Shown: in pieces, positions 1 to 6,759 of the stretch
How the letters are laid out: the number at the start of each line of letters is the position of its first letter
Position numbering within the stretch: position 1 is the first letter of the stretch
Source: an uncultured Coriobacteriaceae bacterium
Lineage (GTDB): Bacteria; Actinomycetota; Coriobacteriia; Coriobacteriales; UMGS124
Reading direction: 5' to 3'
Length of the DNA stretch: 9,294 nt
Assembly: GCA_900539345.1 (NCBI GenBank)
Contig: UQBS01000084.1
Span: 1-9,294 of the forward strand
Notes under the pieces: model-generated
What the model saw: only the letters and a program-made list of their open reading frames with translations
Database searches by the model: none
Told to the model about the DNA's origin: nothing
Position numbers and translations under genes: made by a program

Positions 1-191
1 TTCACCCGGCCCGATTTCAGCATGCCTATTGACAATGGCTCTCTCATATTAGAAAAAGTGCGAGCGCCGTTTGCCGCGGCAATGCGGACGCGGCGCCGTT
101 GAGCGCCAGGGGCGACGTCATGATGCCGGCCCAATAGAGCCCGGCCCCGAGTGACACAAGGCTCATATGGTCCTTCCAAACCCTTCAATCA

Positions 192-213
192 GTTGGGACC
201 CCAACCAAATTGG
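192..213. promoter_or_regulatory. Adjacent small palindromes, possible operator
   Basis: GTTGGG-AC-CCCAAC (192-205) is a perfect 6+2+6 inverted repeat. It is followed directly by CCAA-A-TTGG (205-213), and the two share one base. They lie about 190 bp upstream of the flavoprotein start, in otherwise gene-free DNA. Paired palindromes in a leader are compatible with a dimeric regulator, perhaps the neighbouring LuxR-type protein. That link is inference only, and short palindromes also occur by chance. Confidence 0.25.
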
Positions 214-387
214 CGATCCGCTTCAACCGAAACTTGCCATAAACCTCAGCGATTGTACAGCTCAGGACATACGTCGTTTTGCTTAGGGGCCCATTTTCGC
301 CCTTTTGCGCGTTCGGGGAGATGCGGCCTGGGGCCTGTTCGTAGGACATTTGAGACGTTCGCCGCCACGCTGGCGGAAAACCTACCT

Positions 388-396
388 GAGGGGAGA
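388..396 (+). promoter_or_regulatory. Ribosome binding site deciding start at 404
   Basis: GAGGGGAGA lies 7 nt before ATG 404 and directly precedes the Tat signal-bearing N terminus. This supports 404 over the in-frame ATG at 305. Confidence 0.8.
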
Positions 397-403
397 TACG
401 CGT

Positions 404-2413
404 ATGGAGAAGCACATGGGGATGTCGCGCCGTCAGTTTGCGGTGGGCGCGGGAATGACGGCACTTGCCGGCGCTGCTGCCGTCGCGTCTTCCGCGTCGA
501 CTGCATGGGCCGAGAAGGCCCCGACGGTCGACGAGGTCAACTGGGACGTCGTCTGCGACGTGCTGGTCGTGGGCTTTGGCGGCGCAGGCGCAACCGCAGC
601 CATTGAGGCCGCCGACGCCGGCGCAAACGTCCTGCTCGTTGACAAGGCCCCCGAGTACCTCGAGGGTGGCAACACCCGCTACTGCGAGCAGGTCATCCTC
701 GGCTGGGAAGACGAGCAGGTGGGCTATGACTTCGTGACTGCCATGGCCGACGGCCACGAGGACGTCACCGAGGAGATCCGCCGCATGATCGCCTCTGAGA
801 CCGTGAAGAATGGCGACTGGGTGGCCGCACACGGCGGTGAGTTCGCCGACTCCCCCATCAAGCTCGACGAGGAAACGTTCAAGAAGGTCTTCACCAACAT
901 CGACGAGCGCATCAAGAGCAACTGGGTCGGCCAGATGAGCGACGGCACCTGGACGTTCTTCGAGTACTGCACGTGGCCCAACACGGACCGTCTCAACGAC
1001 TACCAGGTGAGCCATTATTACGGCGTGGTCGCCCCCAAGCACCACAAGGGCTACTGGGAGTTCCTGCGCAAGACGGTCGAGAGCTACAATGACAGAATCG
1101 CCTGCTGGTTCAACTCCCCGGCCACCAAGCTCATCCGTGACCGCGAGACGGGCATCGTGCTGGGCGCCGTCATCGACCACGCCGGCACGCCGACGAACGT
1201 CTTCGCACGTAACGGCGTCGTCCTGGCCAGCGCCTCGTACGAGGCCAACGCCAACAAGCGCCAGACCTACACCGGCCGCGAGGGCACGAAGTTCGTGGGC
1301 TCCACCTTCGACACGGGTGACGGCATCGACATGGCAGCTGAGGTCGGCGCGCAGCTGTGGCACATGAACTGCCTGTCCGGCCCCTTCGTGAACCCGCCAA
1401 AGCCGGGCAGCGACCAGGCCTGGTGGTGCGGCGGCGGCCTCAACCGCGCGACCGACACCGGCAACTCCATCTTCGTCACCGCCAACGGCAAGCGCTTCAT
1501 GCGCGAGTGCGGCATGAACCATCACGGCTTCATGCCGGTGGGCGACACGTACATGAACATGCAGCTCCCCAAGAAGTTCTTCGCCGTGATGGACGCCGAC
1601 GGCTTCGCAACCTCGCAGTTCCACGGCAAGCCCACCTACGTCGTCGTGGGCATGGACAACATCTCCCAGGCCGACACCATCGAGGAGCTCGCCGAGAAGC
1701 TGGGCGTGGACCCCGAGGGTCTCGTCCAGACCGTTGCGGACTACAACACCTACTGCGACCAGGGATTCGATGCCGACTTCGCCCGCTATCCCGAGAGCTT
1801 GGCCAAGATCGAGAACGGCCCGTTCTACGGCATCGAGTACACCGGCGCGTTCGTGAACTCCCAAGGCGGCGCCAAGCGCGACGTGAACTGCCAGGTGCTC
1901 GACTGGGACGGCGAGCCCATCGCCCACCTGTACGAGGCCGGCGAGCTCGGCTCCTTCTGGGGCGGTGTCTACATCGCGGGCGGCAACATCGGCGAGACCA
2001 TGTACTCCGGCCGTATCGCCGGCGCCAACGCCGCAGCTGCAAAGGACGACTCAGTGGAGGAGCCCGCAGGCGCCGCGACTCCCGCCAACGAGATCACGGT
2101 CTTCGACGCCGACGCAATCGTCGCTTCCTACGAGTGCGGCGAGAACGAGCACGTGGGCGTCGCCCTGGGCATCCACGCCCCCATCGTCGTCAAGGTCACG
2201 CTCGACGGCGAGACCGTCACGGCCGTCGAGGTGCTGAGCCAGATGGAGTCCCCCGACGTCGTGCTCGACCTGTTCACCGACATGCCCGAGCGCATGGTCG
2301 AGGCCGGCAGCACCGACGTCGACCTCCAGACCGGCGCAACCATCGCCAGCCGCGGCCTGCAGGACGCCGTCAAGGACGCCATGGCCCGCGCAGGTGTGGT
2401 AATCGAGGGTTAG
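404..2413 (+). CDS. Tat-exported FAD/FMN-dependent reductase (fumarate reductase flavoprotein-like)
   Basis: Predicted 669-residue exported flavoprotein. The start is ATG 404, because a strong GAGGGGAGA ribosome binding site (388-396) lies 7 nt upstream. The frame is open back to 305, but that extension looks non-coding. Residues 7-36 form a Tat signal (SRRQF, hydrophobic stretch, AWA cleavage site). GFGGAG at residues 57-62 is the FAD dinucleotide fold of the FAD_binding_2 family, which continues to an AGGNIGE/GRIAG segment near residue 530. The C-terminal 90 or so residues are an FMN_bind domain with DLQTGAT (640-646), the motif flavinylated on its last Thr by ApbE. Members reduce organic acceptors such as fumarate or urocanate outside the membrane. 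The fumarate-type HGANRLGGN signature is not conserved (VYIAGGN here), so the substrate is unknown. A terminator follows. Confidence 0.93.
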   Translation: MEKHMGMSRRQFAVGAGMTALAGAAAVASSASTAWAEKAPTVDEVNWDVVCDVLVVGFGGAGATAAIEAADAGANVLLVDKAPEYLEGGNTRYCEQVILGWEDEQVGYDFVTAMADGHEDVTEEIRRMIASETVKNGDWVAAHGGEFADSPIKLDEETFKKVFTNIDERIKSNWVGQMSDGTWTFFEYCTWPNTDRLNDYQVSHYYGVVAPKHHKGYWEFLRKTVESYNDRIACWFNSPATKLIRDRETGIVLGAVIDHAGTPTNVFARNGVVLASASYEANANKRQTYTGREGTKFVGSTFDTGDGIDMAAEVGAQLWHMNCLSGPFVNPPKPGSDQAWWCGGGLNRATDTGNSIFVTANGKRFMRECGMNHHGFMPVGDTYMNMQLPKKFFAVMDADGFATSQFHGKPTYVVVGMDNISQADTIEELAEKLGVDPEGLVQTVADYNTYCDQGFDADFARYPESLAKIENGPFYGIEYTGAFVNSQGGAKRDVNCQVLDWDGEPIAHLYEAGELGSFWGGVYIAGGNIGETMYSGRIAGANAAAAKDDSVEEPAGAATPANEITVFDADAIVASYECGENEHVGVALGIHAPIVVKVTLDGETVTAVEVLSQMESPDVVLDLFTDMPERMVEAGSTDVDLQTGATIASRGLQDAVKDAMARAGVVIEG

Positions 2414-2441
2414 TACCACCAAAAACCACGCGCACCACCGA

Positions 2442-2480
2442 GGGGCTGGCCCTGGAATTTCTCCGGAGCCAGTCCCTTTT
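2442..2480 (+). terminator. Intrinsic terminator of the first flavoprotein gene
   Basis: A 9-bp stem, GGGGCTGGC (2442-2450) with GCCAGTCCC (2468-2476, one G-T pair), encloses a 17-nt loop and is followed by TTTT (2477-2480). It starts 28 bp after the flavoprotein stop. The convergent regulator gene ends only 10 bp beyond it, so the hairpin may also limit read-through from the other side, although there is no T-run in that direction. Confidence 0.75.
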
Positions 2481-2489
2481 GGCTTAAAC

Positions 2490-3548
2490 TCACCCCTGCG
2501 CAACTCGTCGGTCGATGTAATCCAGCAGGTCATCCTTGTGATGTATGCCGAGTTTGGCGTACACATGGGCGATATGAGCTTTGGCCGTGCCGTCAGAGAC
2601 TTCGAGCGCTTCGCGGATATAAGCACGCGTGTAGCCTTCGGCGAGCATGCCCATCACTTCGCGCTCGCGCGGCGTGAGGCCGTGCTCGCTGGCAACTTGG
2701 TCGTATATCGCGTCAGTATGCTCGCGCCTCGAACGCGCCAGCTCGTCGCGCATCTGGTCTTCCGCTCGCTCGCCGATGAGACGGCCGGCCGCGTAGACAG
2801 TCGCAAGAATAAGGATGCAGCTCACGGAGAACAGGTCGAGCTCAAGAGCATGCAGTGCTCCCGGCGTCTCCGGAATCAGCGACGCACAAAGGCGGAACAA
2901 CGCGATGCCCAGAGCCATGGAACACGAGAGGACGAACTTCTCCTGCAGGCAAAGCGACAGCTCGGAGACTCCGTAGCGCTCCTTAAGATCTGAAAGCTGG
3001 AACGCGGAGAACTCCGCCCATGCCAGCCAAATAGCCCCTGTGGCAGCCTTGGCCGCTGCCGTGAGTCCATCCTCGAAAAAGGGCAGGTAGGAGACGCCGA
3101 TGGTCAGCACGATAAGCGTCGGAAGGGCAAAGTACAGCTGGGAGGACGAGCGTCGATGCATGGCAAGGGCCGCGATGAGAACGACGCCGCCCAAGGCCGT
3201 CAGCGGCAGGGAGACATCGCCGGAAGCCAGCTGAAAAGGCGCTTCGATACACACGCCCATCGTAAGGCCAAAGGCCACACGGGAAAGGATGAACGGGGTC
3301 TCTTGTTTCCTTACGGGCTTCTCGCCTCCGGAAGGCTCGCGGTGGAGGTTCCTGAACCGGACGCGACCGGTGAGCAAGATGGCTCCCGAAGCCAGCATCA
3401 GAGCGCGCGTCACAAGGCCTCGAGGAATAACCTCGATAAGCGCCAAGGCGCCCAGCACCACGGCAGTCGCAAGCAGCATGGTAAACGCGACATTTTGACC
3501 GGCTTGCCGCTTGTCCATGGAAGCAAAAGCAAAGCCCCAAAGCACCAT
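2490..3548 (-). CDS. LuxR-family regulator with polytopic membrane domain, N terminus apparently shortened
   Basis: 352 residues from ATG 3548. The C terminus (about 291-352) is a GerE/LuxR helix-turn-helix: LTPREREVMGMLAEG, then a recognition helix in SDGTAKAHIAHVYAKLGI. The rest is strongly hydrophobic, with about eight full membrane spans plus a short one at the very start, then a charged linker. Coriobacterial LuxR proteins of this type usually carry about twelve spans before the DNA-binding domain and sit beside inducible reductase genes, so this copy looks N-terminally truncated. No ribosome binding site precedes ATG 3548, or the in-frame GTG codons at 3554 and 3560. The start is only 30 bp from the divergent flavoprotein ATG. 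It probably senses a small molecule at the membrane and controls one or both reductases (inference). The truncation may have inactivated it. Confidence 0.8.
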   Translation of the reverse strand: MVLWGFAFASMDKRQAGQNVAFTMLLATAVVLGALALIEVIPRGLVTRALMLASGAILLTGRVRFRNLHREPSGGEKPVRKQETPFILSRVAFGLTMGVCIEAPFQLASGDVSLPLTALGGVVLIAALAMHRRSSSQLYFALPTLIVLTIGVSYLPFFEDGLTAAAKAATGAIWLAWAEFSAFQLSDLKERYGVSELSLCLQEKFVLSCSMALGIALFRLCASLIPETPGALHALELDLFSVSCILILATVYAAGRLIGERAEDQMRDELARSRREHTDAIYDQVASEHGLTPREREVMGMLAEGYTRAYIREALEVSDGTAKAHIAHVYAKLGIHHKDDLLDYIDRRVAQG

Positions 3549-3562
3549 GAGCACGGCCACTG

Positions 3563-3572
3563 AAGAAAGGGG
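3563..3572 (+). promoter_or_regulatory. Ribosome binding site of second flavoprotein
   Basis: The purine-rich GAAAGGGG motif within 3563-3572 ends 6 nt before ATG 3579 and supports that start over the in-frame ATG at 3597. The 30-bp gap to the divergent regulator start is too short for a full promoter, so transcription must begin inside the regulator's 5' coding end. I saw no good promoter hexamers there. Confidence 0.6.
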
Positions 3573-3578
3573 ACTGTT

Positions 3579-5468
3579 ATGAGCACAGCATGCACTATGA
3601 ATCGTTGTGCGTTCCTGAGGGATGCAGCCTGCGTAGGCGCAGCAGGCGCGGGCGTCCTGGCGACCGCCAAGTCCGCCAAGGCCGACGAGGGCGCTGAGGT
3701 TACGTTTGCAGACACAGTTGCATGGAACGCTGAGTACGACGTCGTCGTCGTTGGTTTCGGTGGTGCAGGCGGCGTTGCTTCCGTCTATGCGGCCGACGCC
3801 GGAGCGAAGGTCCTTCTGTGCGACTCCGCCCCTGAAGGCTGCGAGGGCGGCAATACCCGCTTCGCCGCGCAGATGTGCGTTTCCGGCGACGACCCCGAGA
3901 AGCTGTACAGCTATTACAAGGATGGCCTGTACTGGCATTACGACATCGACGAGACCACGCTGCGCGCCTATACCGATGGGCTGTGCGACATGGAGAACCT
4001 CATGAAGTACATTGAGGCAGAGGACCCCATGGTCATGCTGCCCAATGGCACCATCGTCACGCCCGAGTACCCTGAGTTCAACGAGATCGGCGGCGACACC
4101 GTCGTCGAGTGGTTCGTGCACAAGGGAATGTTTGACTCGGGCCTTTGGAAGACCATTCGCGCTGCCGTCGAGAAGCGCTCCGACTCCATCGACGTGTGGC
4201 TCGAGTCGCCTGCCGTTCACATGATTCAGGACCCGCAGAGCAAGACCGTTGTGGGCGTCGAGATTCAGCGTGCCGGCGAGAGCGTCCTTGTGCATGCCAA
4301 GAACGGCGTGGTGCTTGCCTGCGGCGGCTTCGAGAACAACCCCAAGATGATCCAGGACTACATCGGCGCTGTGCGCCTGACGCCATTCGGCACGACGTAC
4401 AACATGGGTGACGGCATCAAGTTCGGCCGCGAGGTTGGCGCCGACATGTGGCACATGGAGGCCTACGAGTCCATCGGCATTCTCTCGGGCAACGCCTGGG
4501 CCACGGACAACGGCCGCCTTGCCTTCGAGAAGAAGCCCGACGGCGGCAACCCCCTGTCGCTTGAGAGCGGCGACTACGGCGTGGGCAGCATCATCCTCGT
4601 CGGCGACGACGGCAGCCGCTTCATCGACGAGAACGCCAAGAGCCGCCACGGCCATGTGTACAGCTGCGGCGTGTGGCGCATGCCCATCGCCAACTGGGCC
4701 CCGCACCTCATCTTCGACCAGGCACAGTACGACGTTCTCGATGCCGACGGCTACCTCACCGAGGATCGCAAGGCCAAGCTCGTGAGCGCCAACACCGCCG
4801 AGGAGCTTGCGGAGCTCATCGGGGCCGACCCTGCGATTCTGGCCCAGACCATCGCCGACTTTAACTTCTATGCGGAGAACGGCCGCGACTACCATCTGGG
4901 CCGCGACCCGGAGAGCATGCGTGCCTTTGACGGCGGCGTCCTCTATGCGGCCGAGTTCCGTCCCGGCATTCTCAACACCCAGGGCGGCCCCCGTCGCAAC
5001 GCCAACGCCGAGGTACTCGGAATCGACGGCGAGCCCATCCCGCACCTCTACAGCGCCGGCGAGCTGGGCGGCATTTGCGCCTTCCAGTACAACTCGGGCG
5101 GCAACCTGGGCGAGTGCATGGTCTTCGGCAAAATCGCCGGCACGAACGCCGCAACCGAGAAGGACCCGCTGCCGGCACTTGTGGCCCCGGCTGCCGTGGA
5201 CGCGGACATCAAGTTCCAGCCCGGCGACGTGACCGACCTCGGCGCCGTGGCCGACGACTCGGCTTACGAGACCGGTGAGAACCAGTACATCGGCACCGAT
5301 CCCAACGGCATCGGCGGCAAGATAGTCGTGCGCGTCACCTATGCCGACGGCACCATCCAGGACGTCGAGGTCCTGGAGCAGAACGAGACGCCCGAGTTCG
5401 GCGGCGCTGCCCTCGAGGAGCTGCCGGCAAGGTCGTGGAGGCCAACTCTACCGACATCGACGGCGTGA
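3579..5468 (+). CDS. Second exported FAD-dependent reductase-like flavoprotein, frameshifted near its 3' end
   Basis: Paralogue of the first flavoprotein. The open frame of 629 residues starts at ATG 3579. The N terminus (NRCAFLRD at residues 8-15, an Ala/Gly-rich stretch, AKA before residue 36) matches a Tat signal in layout, but the second Arg is Cys. GFGGAG at residues 59-64 is the FAD fold, and an EGGNTR segment matches the first copy. SRHGH and QYNSGGNLGE lie where fumarate reductases have catalytic and carboxylate-binding residues, and the fumarate HGANRLGGN signature is absent. The last 13 residues (after ALEELP, about 5427 on) are out of frame. The expected GKVVEANSTDID and FMN motif DGVTGAT continue in the -1 frame to TAA 5531-5533. 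As read, the protein lacks the flavinylation site. This is either a real single-base deletion, making a pseudogene, or a sequencing error. The substrate is unknown. Confidence 0.85.
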   Translation: MSTACTMNRCAFLRDAACVGAAGAGVLATAKSAKADEGAEVTFADTVAWNAEYDVVVVGFGGAGGVASVYAADAGAKVLLCDSAPEGCEGGNTRFAAQMCVSGDDPEKLYSYYKDGLYWHYDIDETTLRAYTDGLCDMENLMKYIEAEDPMVMLPNGTIVTPEYPEFNEIGGDTVVEWFVHKGMFDSGLWKTIRAAVEKRSDSIDVWLESPAVHMIQDPQSKTVVGVEIQRAGESVLVHAKNGVVLACGGFENNPKMIQDYIGAVRLTPFGTTYNMGDGIKFGREVGADMWHMEAYESIGILSGNAWATDNGRLAFEKKPDGGNPLSLESGDYGVGSIILVGDDGSRFIDENAKSRHGHVYSCGVWRMPIANWAPHLIFDQAQYDVLDADGYLTEDRKAKLVSANTAEELAELIGADPAILAQTIADFNFYAENGRDYHLGRDPESMRAFDGGVLYAAEFRPGILNTQGGPRRNANAEVLGIDGEPIPHLYSAGELGGICAFQYNSGGNLGECMVFGKIAGTNAATEKDPLPALVAPAAVDADIKFQPGDVTDLGAVADDSAYETGENQYIGTDPNGIGGKIVVRVTYADGTIQDVEVLEQNETPEFGGAALEELPARSWRPTLPTSTA

Positions 5469-5533
5469 CCGGCGCCACCATCACGAGCAAGGCGTTCTTC
5501 GCCGCAGTCCAGAACGCCATCGCCAAGGCCTAA
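5426..5533 (+). pseudogene. Displaced C-terminal FMN-binding tail of the second flavoprotein
   Basis: Read from 5426 in the -1 frame, 35 codons give GKVVEANSTDID, then DGVTGATITS, then a helix ending AIAKA and TAA. This aligns with the first flavoprotein (ERMVEAGSTDVD, LQTGATIAS). It belongs to the gene starting at 3579. Adding one G at CCGGCAAGG (5424-5432) would restore a continuous protein of about 651 residues. No separate start codon or ribosome binding site is present. Confidence 0.8.
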
Positions 5534-5823
5534 CAGCCTTCACGCAGCGATAAGCCAACGGAATAGCAGCTAAACGCAGCGCGGGGCCCAATGCCGAGAA
5601 GCATGGGCCCCGCGCTTGTTGCTCTGCTCATCGCTTAACAGGCGCCGCACCATCCTGTGCGGCATCGCCTACGACCCCAAAACCAAACGCCACACTTGCG
5701 CGATCGAGCAGGCATAGCGCAGCACACGGCTGGCTGGCCCGCTGTTGCATGGCGGCTTCGACATACATCGTCCGACAGAGTTCATCTACACCCACCCATG
5801 CCCTTGCCGGGCCAGCAACGGCG
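5534..5823. other. Intergenic region with hairpins and a short relic-like frame
   Basis: Besides the terminator at 5579-5615, a second hairpin GCCGCAC (5644-5650) with GTGCGGC (5657-5663) has a 6-nt loop but no T-run. In the frame starting at 5652 a protein-like stretch reads ILCGIAYDPKTKRHTCAIEQ to a TAG. It has no start codon and may be the worn 3' end of a lost gene. Nothing else is recognisable. Confidence 0.4.
5579..5619 (+). terminator. Strong intrinsic terminator after second flavoprotein
   Basis: GCGCGGGGCCCA (5579-5590) pairs perfectly over 12 bp with TGGGCCCCGCGC (5604-5615). It has a 13-nt loop and is followed by TTGTT. It lies 46 bp after the restored stop at 5533. Confidence 0.75.
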
Positions 5824-5852
5824 TTGACTTGTTTCGGCTATCTGCCTAAAAT
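5824..5852 (+). promoter_or_regulatory. Sigma-70 type promoter of the toxin-antitoxin operon
   Basis: TTGACT (5824-5829) and TAAAAT (5847-5852) are separated by 17 bp, each one base off the housekeeping consensus. The antitoxin start is 31 bp downstream of the -10 box. Confidence 0.75.
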
Positions 5853-5871
5853 GTACGGTGATTCACCGCAC
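5853..5871. promoter_or_regulatory. Palindromic operator of the toxin-antitoxin operon
   Basis: GTACGGTGA-T-TCACCGCAC is a 9+1+9 inverted repeat with 8 of 9 pairs matching. It abuts the -10 box and covers the transcription start region. This is where ribbon-helix-helix antitoxins of TacA type bind as toxin-antitoxin complexes to repress their own operon, so autoregulation is likely (inference). Confidence 0.6.
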
Positions 5872-5883
5872 AAAGGAGGATGC

Positions 5884-6162
5884 ATGCCAGCCGCCACACC
5901 AGAACGCAAGACAAGCCGCATCGATCTGCGCATGACCAACGAACAGAAGCGGCAGATAGAGAGCGCGGCCGCCCTGTGCGGGACGAGCGTCTCCCAGTGG
6001 TCCATCGACCGGCTGCTCGACTCGGCGCGCAGCGACATCGCAAGGGCTCGCACGACCGCCCTGTCCAGCCAGGCGTTCGATGAGTTCGCCCGTCAGCTCA
6101 CCGAGCCGGTCGACCCAACGTTCGAGGCGTTTGCAAAGCGAAAGTCCATATGGGAAGCCTAG
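5884..6162 (+). CDS. tacA: DUF1778 ribbon-helix-helix antitoxin (TacA-like)
   Basis: 92 residues. ATG 5884 follows AAAGGAGG (5872-5879) by 4 nt; the out-of-frame ATG at 5880 is not used. SRIDLRM (residues 11-17) is the DNA-contacting beta strand, followed by two helices (TNEQKRQIESAAALCG and SVSQWSIDRLLDSA), the DUF1778 arrangement. The C-terminal part, with FDEFARQL and the final PTFEAFAKRKSIW, is the usual wrap-around segment that covers the acetyltransferase toxin. It overlaps the toxin gene by 13 bp, indicating translational coupling. It probably neutralises the toxin and represses the operon through the palindrome at 5853-5871. The family assignment is firm; the gene symbol reflects architecture, not orthology. 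Confidence 0.9.
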   Translation: MPAATPERKTSRIDLRMTNEQKRQIESAAALCGTSVSQWSIDRLLDSARSDIARARTTALSSQAFDEFARQLTEPVDPTFEAFAKRKSIWEA

Positions 6163-6632
6163 TATTCACCGCACCCAGGCCACTGGAACCCAACGACCCG
6201 CTTGACGGGTTCTCATGCGGAATCTCCCTGGTAGACACCTGGCTGCATACGCGAGCGCGAAACGCACGCGCAGCGGGCGCAGCCGTCGTCTATGTGTCGT
6301 ATGCCGCAAGCGGCCGTCTCGCTGGCTTCTACACCCTCAGTGCCCATTCGCTTGAACGCAGTGCGACACGCGGCTGGATGGCCCGCAATGCTCCTGAACA
6401 GATACCGGAAATCCTTCTGGGAATGCTTGGCGTTGACGCATCCTTCCAAGGTATGCATCTAGGTTCAAACCTGCTGCTCGATGCCGTGCATCGAGCCATG
6501 GCAGTCGCCGACGCCATCGGGGCGCGAGCACTCTTGGTCGACCCTATCGATGACGCTTCGCGAGCCTTTTACGCCCATCACGGATTCAAGCCCCTGCCGG
6601 AATCAACCAGGATGTATGCGAAGCTCATGTAA
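6150..6632 (+). CDS. tacT: GNAT acetyltransferase toxin (TacT-like)
   Basis: 160 residues, the normal size for TacT toxins, which acetylate the amino group of aminoacyl-tRNA and stop translation. Recognisable in order: FSCGISLVDTWL (21-32), AGFYTLSAHSLE (58-69), LGVDASFQGMHLG (93-105) over the acetyl-CoA binding loop, ALLVDPIDD (127-135), and AFYAHHGF (139-146), whose Tyr141 corresponds to the conserved catalytic-site tyrosine. The CoA loop reads QGMHLG where Q/R-x-x-G-x-G/A is expected, so the middle Gly is His. Activity may be altered. ATG 6150 lies inside the antitoxin gene with only a weak upstream GCGAAAG, fitting coupled translation. Confidence 0.9.
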   Translation: MGSLVFTAPRPLEPNDPLDGFSCGISLVDTWLHTRARNARAAGAAVVYVSYAASGRLAGFYTLSAHSLERSATRGWMARNAPEQIPEILLGMLGVDASFQGMHLGSNLLLDAVHRAMAVADAIGARALLVDPIDDASRAFYAHHGFKPLPESTRMYAKLM

Positions 6633-6759
6633 GATTATTGCGGCGAGCACCATCGAAACATGTGGGCACACAACCAAGGCAGGGCGGGGCGCACAAAGCG
6701 CCTGGCATGACCATTCATGTCGGTACGGCCGAATTCGCCATACACGTCAACCTCGCCCC
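6633..6759. other. Convergent intergenic gap
   Basis: This gap separates the converging ends of the acetyltransferase toxin and HipA-like genes. A small hairpin GGCGC (6688-6692) with GCGCC (6698-6702) has no T-run in either direction. No proper terminator is visible, so antisense read-through is possible. Confidence 0.4.

Larger units (their letters stand above)
1..403. other. Intergenic region and 5' leader of the first flavoprotein gene
   Basis: No convincing gene is visible here. At the left edge an open frame of 33 codons runs to a TGA at 100-102. It could be the tail of an upstream gene but has no recognisable motif. A TTGACA at 29-34 has no matching -10 box at normal spacing. Two small palindromes lie at 192-205 and 205-213. 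A weak hairpin (stem 285-290 with 299-304, then TT) lies in the presumed leader. The ribosome binding site of the next gene is at 388-396. Confidence 0.6.

Noticed and set aside
29..34. TTGACA as a -35 box
   Set aside because: No -10-like hexamer at 16-18 bp spacing, and it is too far from the gene.
185..349. Minus-strand 54-codon frame in the leader
   Set aside because: It reads passably protein-like, but has no ribosome binding site, no known motif and lies in a promoter region.
305..403. Upstream extension of the first flavoprotein to ATG 305
   Set aside because: It would put 33 unrelated residues ahead of a standard Tat signal and has no good ribosome binding site. ATG 404 has one.
2490..5045. 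Long minus-strand frame joining the regulator to 1.5 kb upstream
   Set aside because: The upstream part is the antisense shadow of the GC-rich flavoprotein gene. Only the part from 3548 down has regulator features.
5652..5720. Short protein-like frame ending in CAIEQA
   Set aside because: No start codon, only about 22 codons, overlaps a hairpin. Mentioned only as a possible relic.
6688..6702. Hairpin as terminator between the toxin and HipA-like genes
   Set aside because: Only a 5-bp stem, with no T-run on either side.
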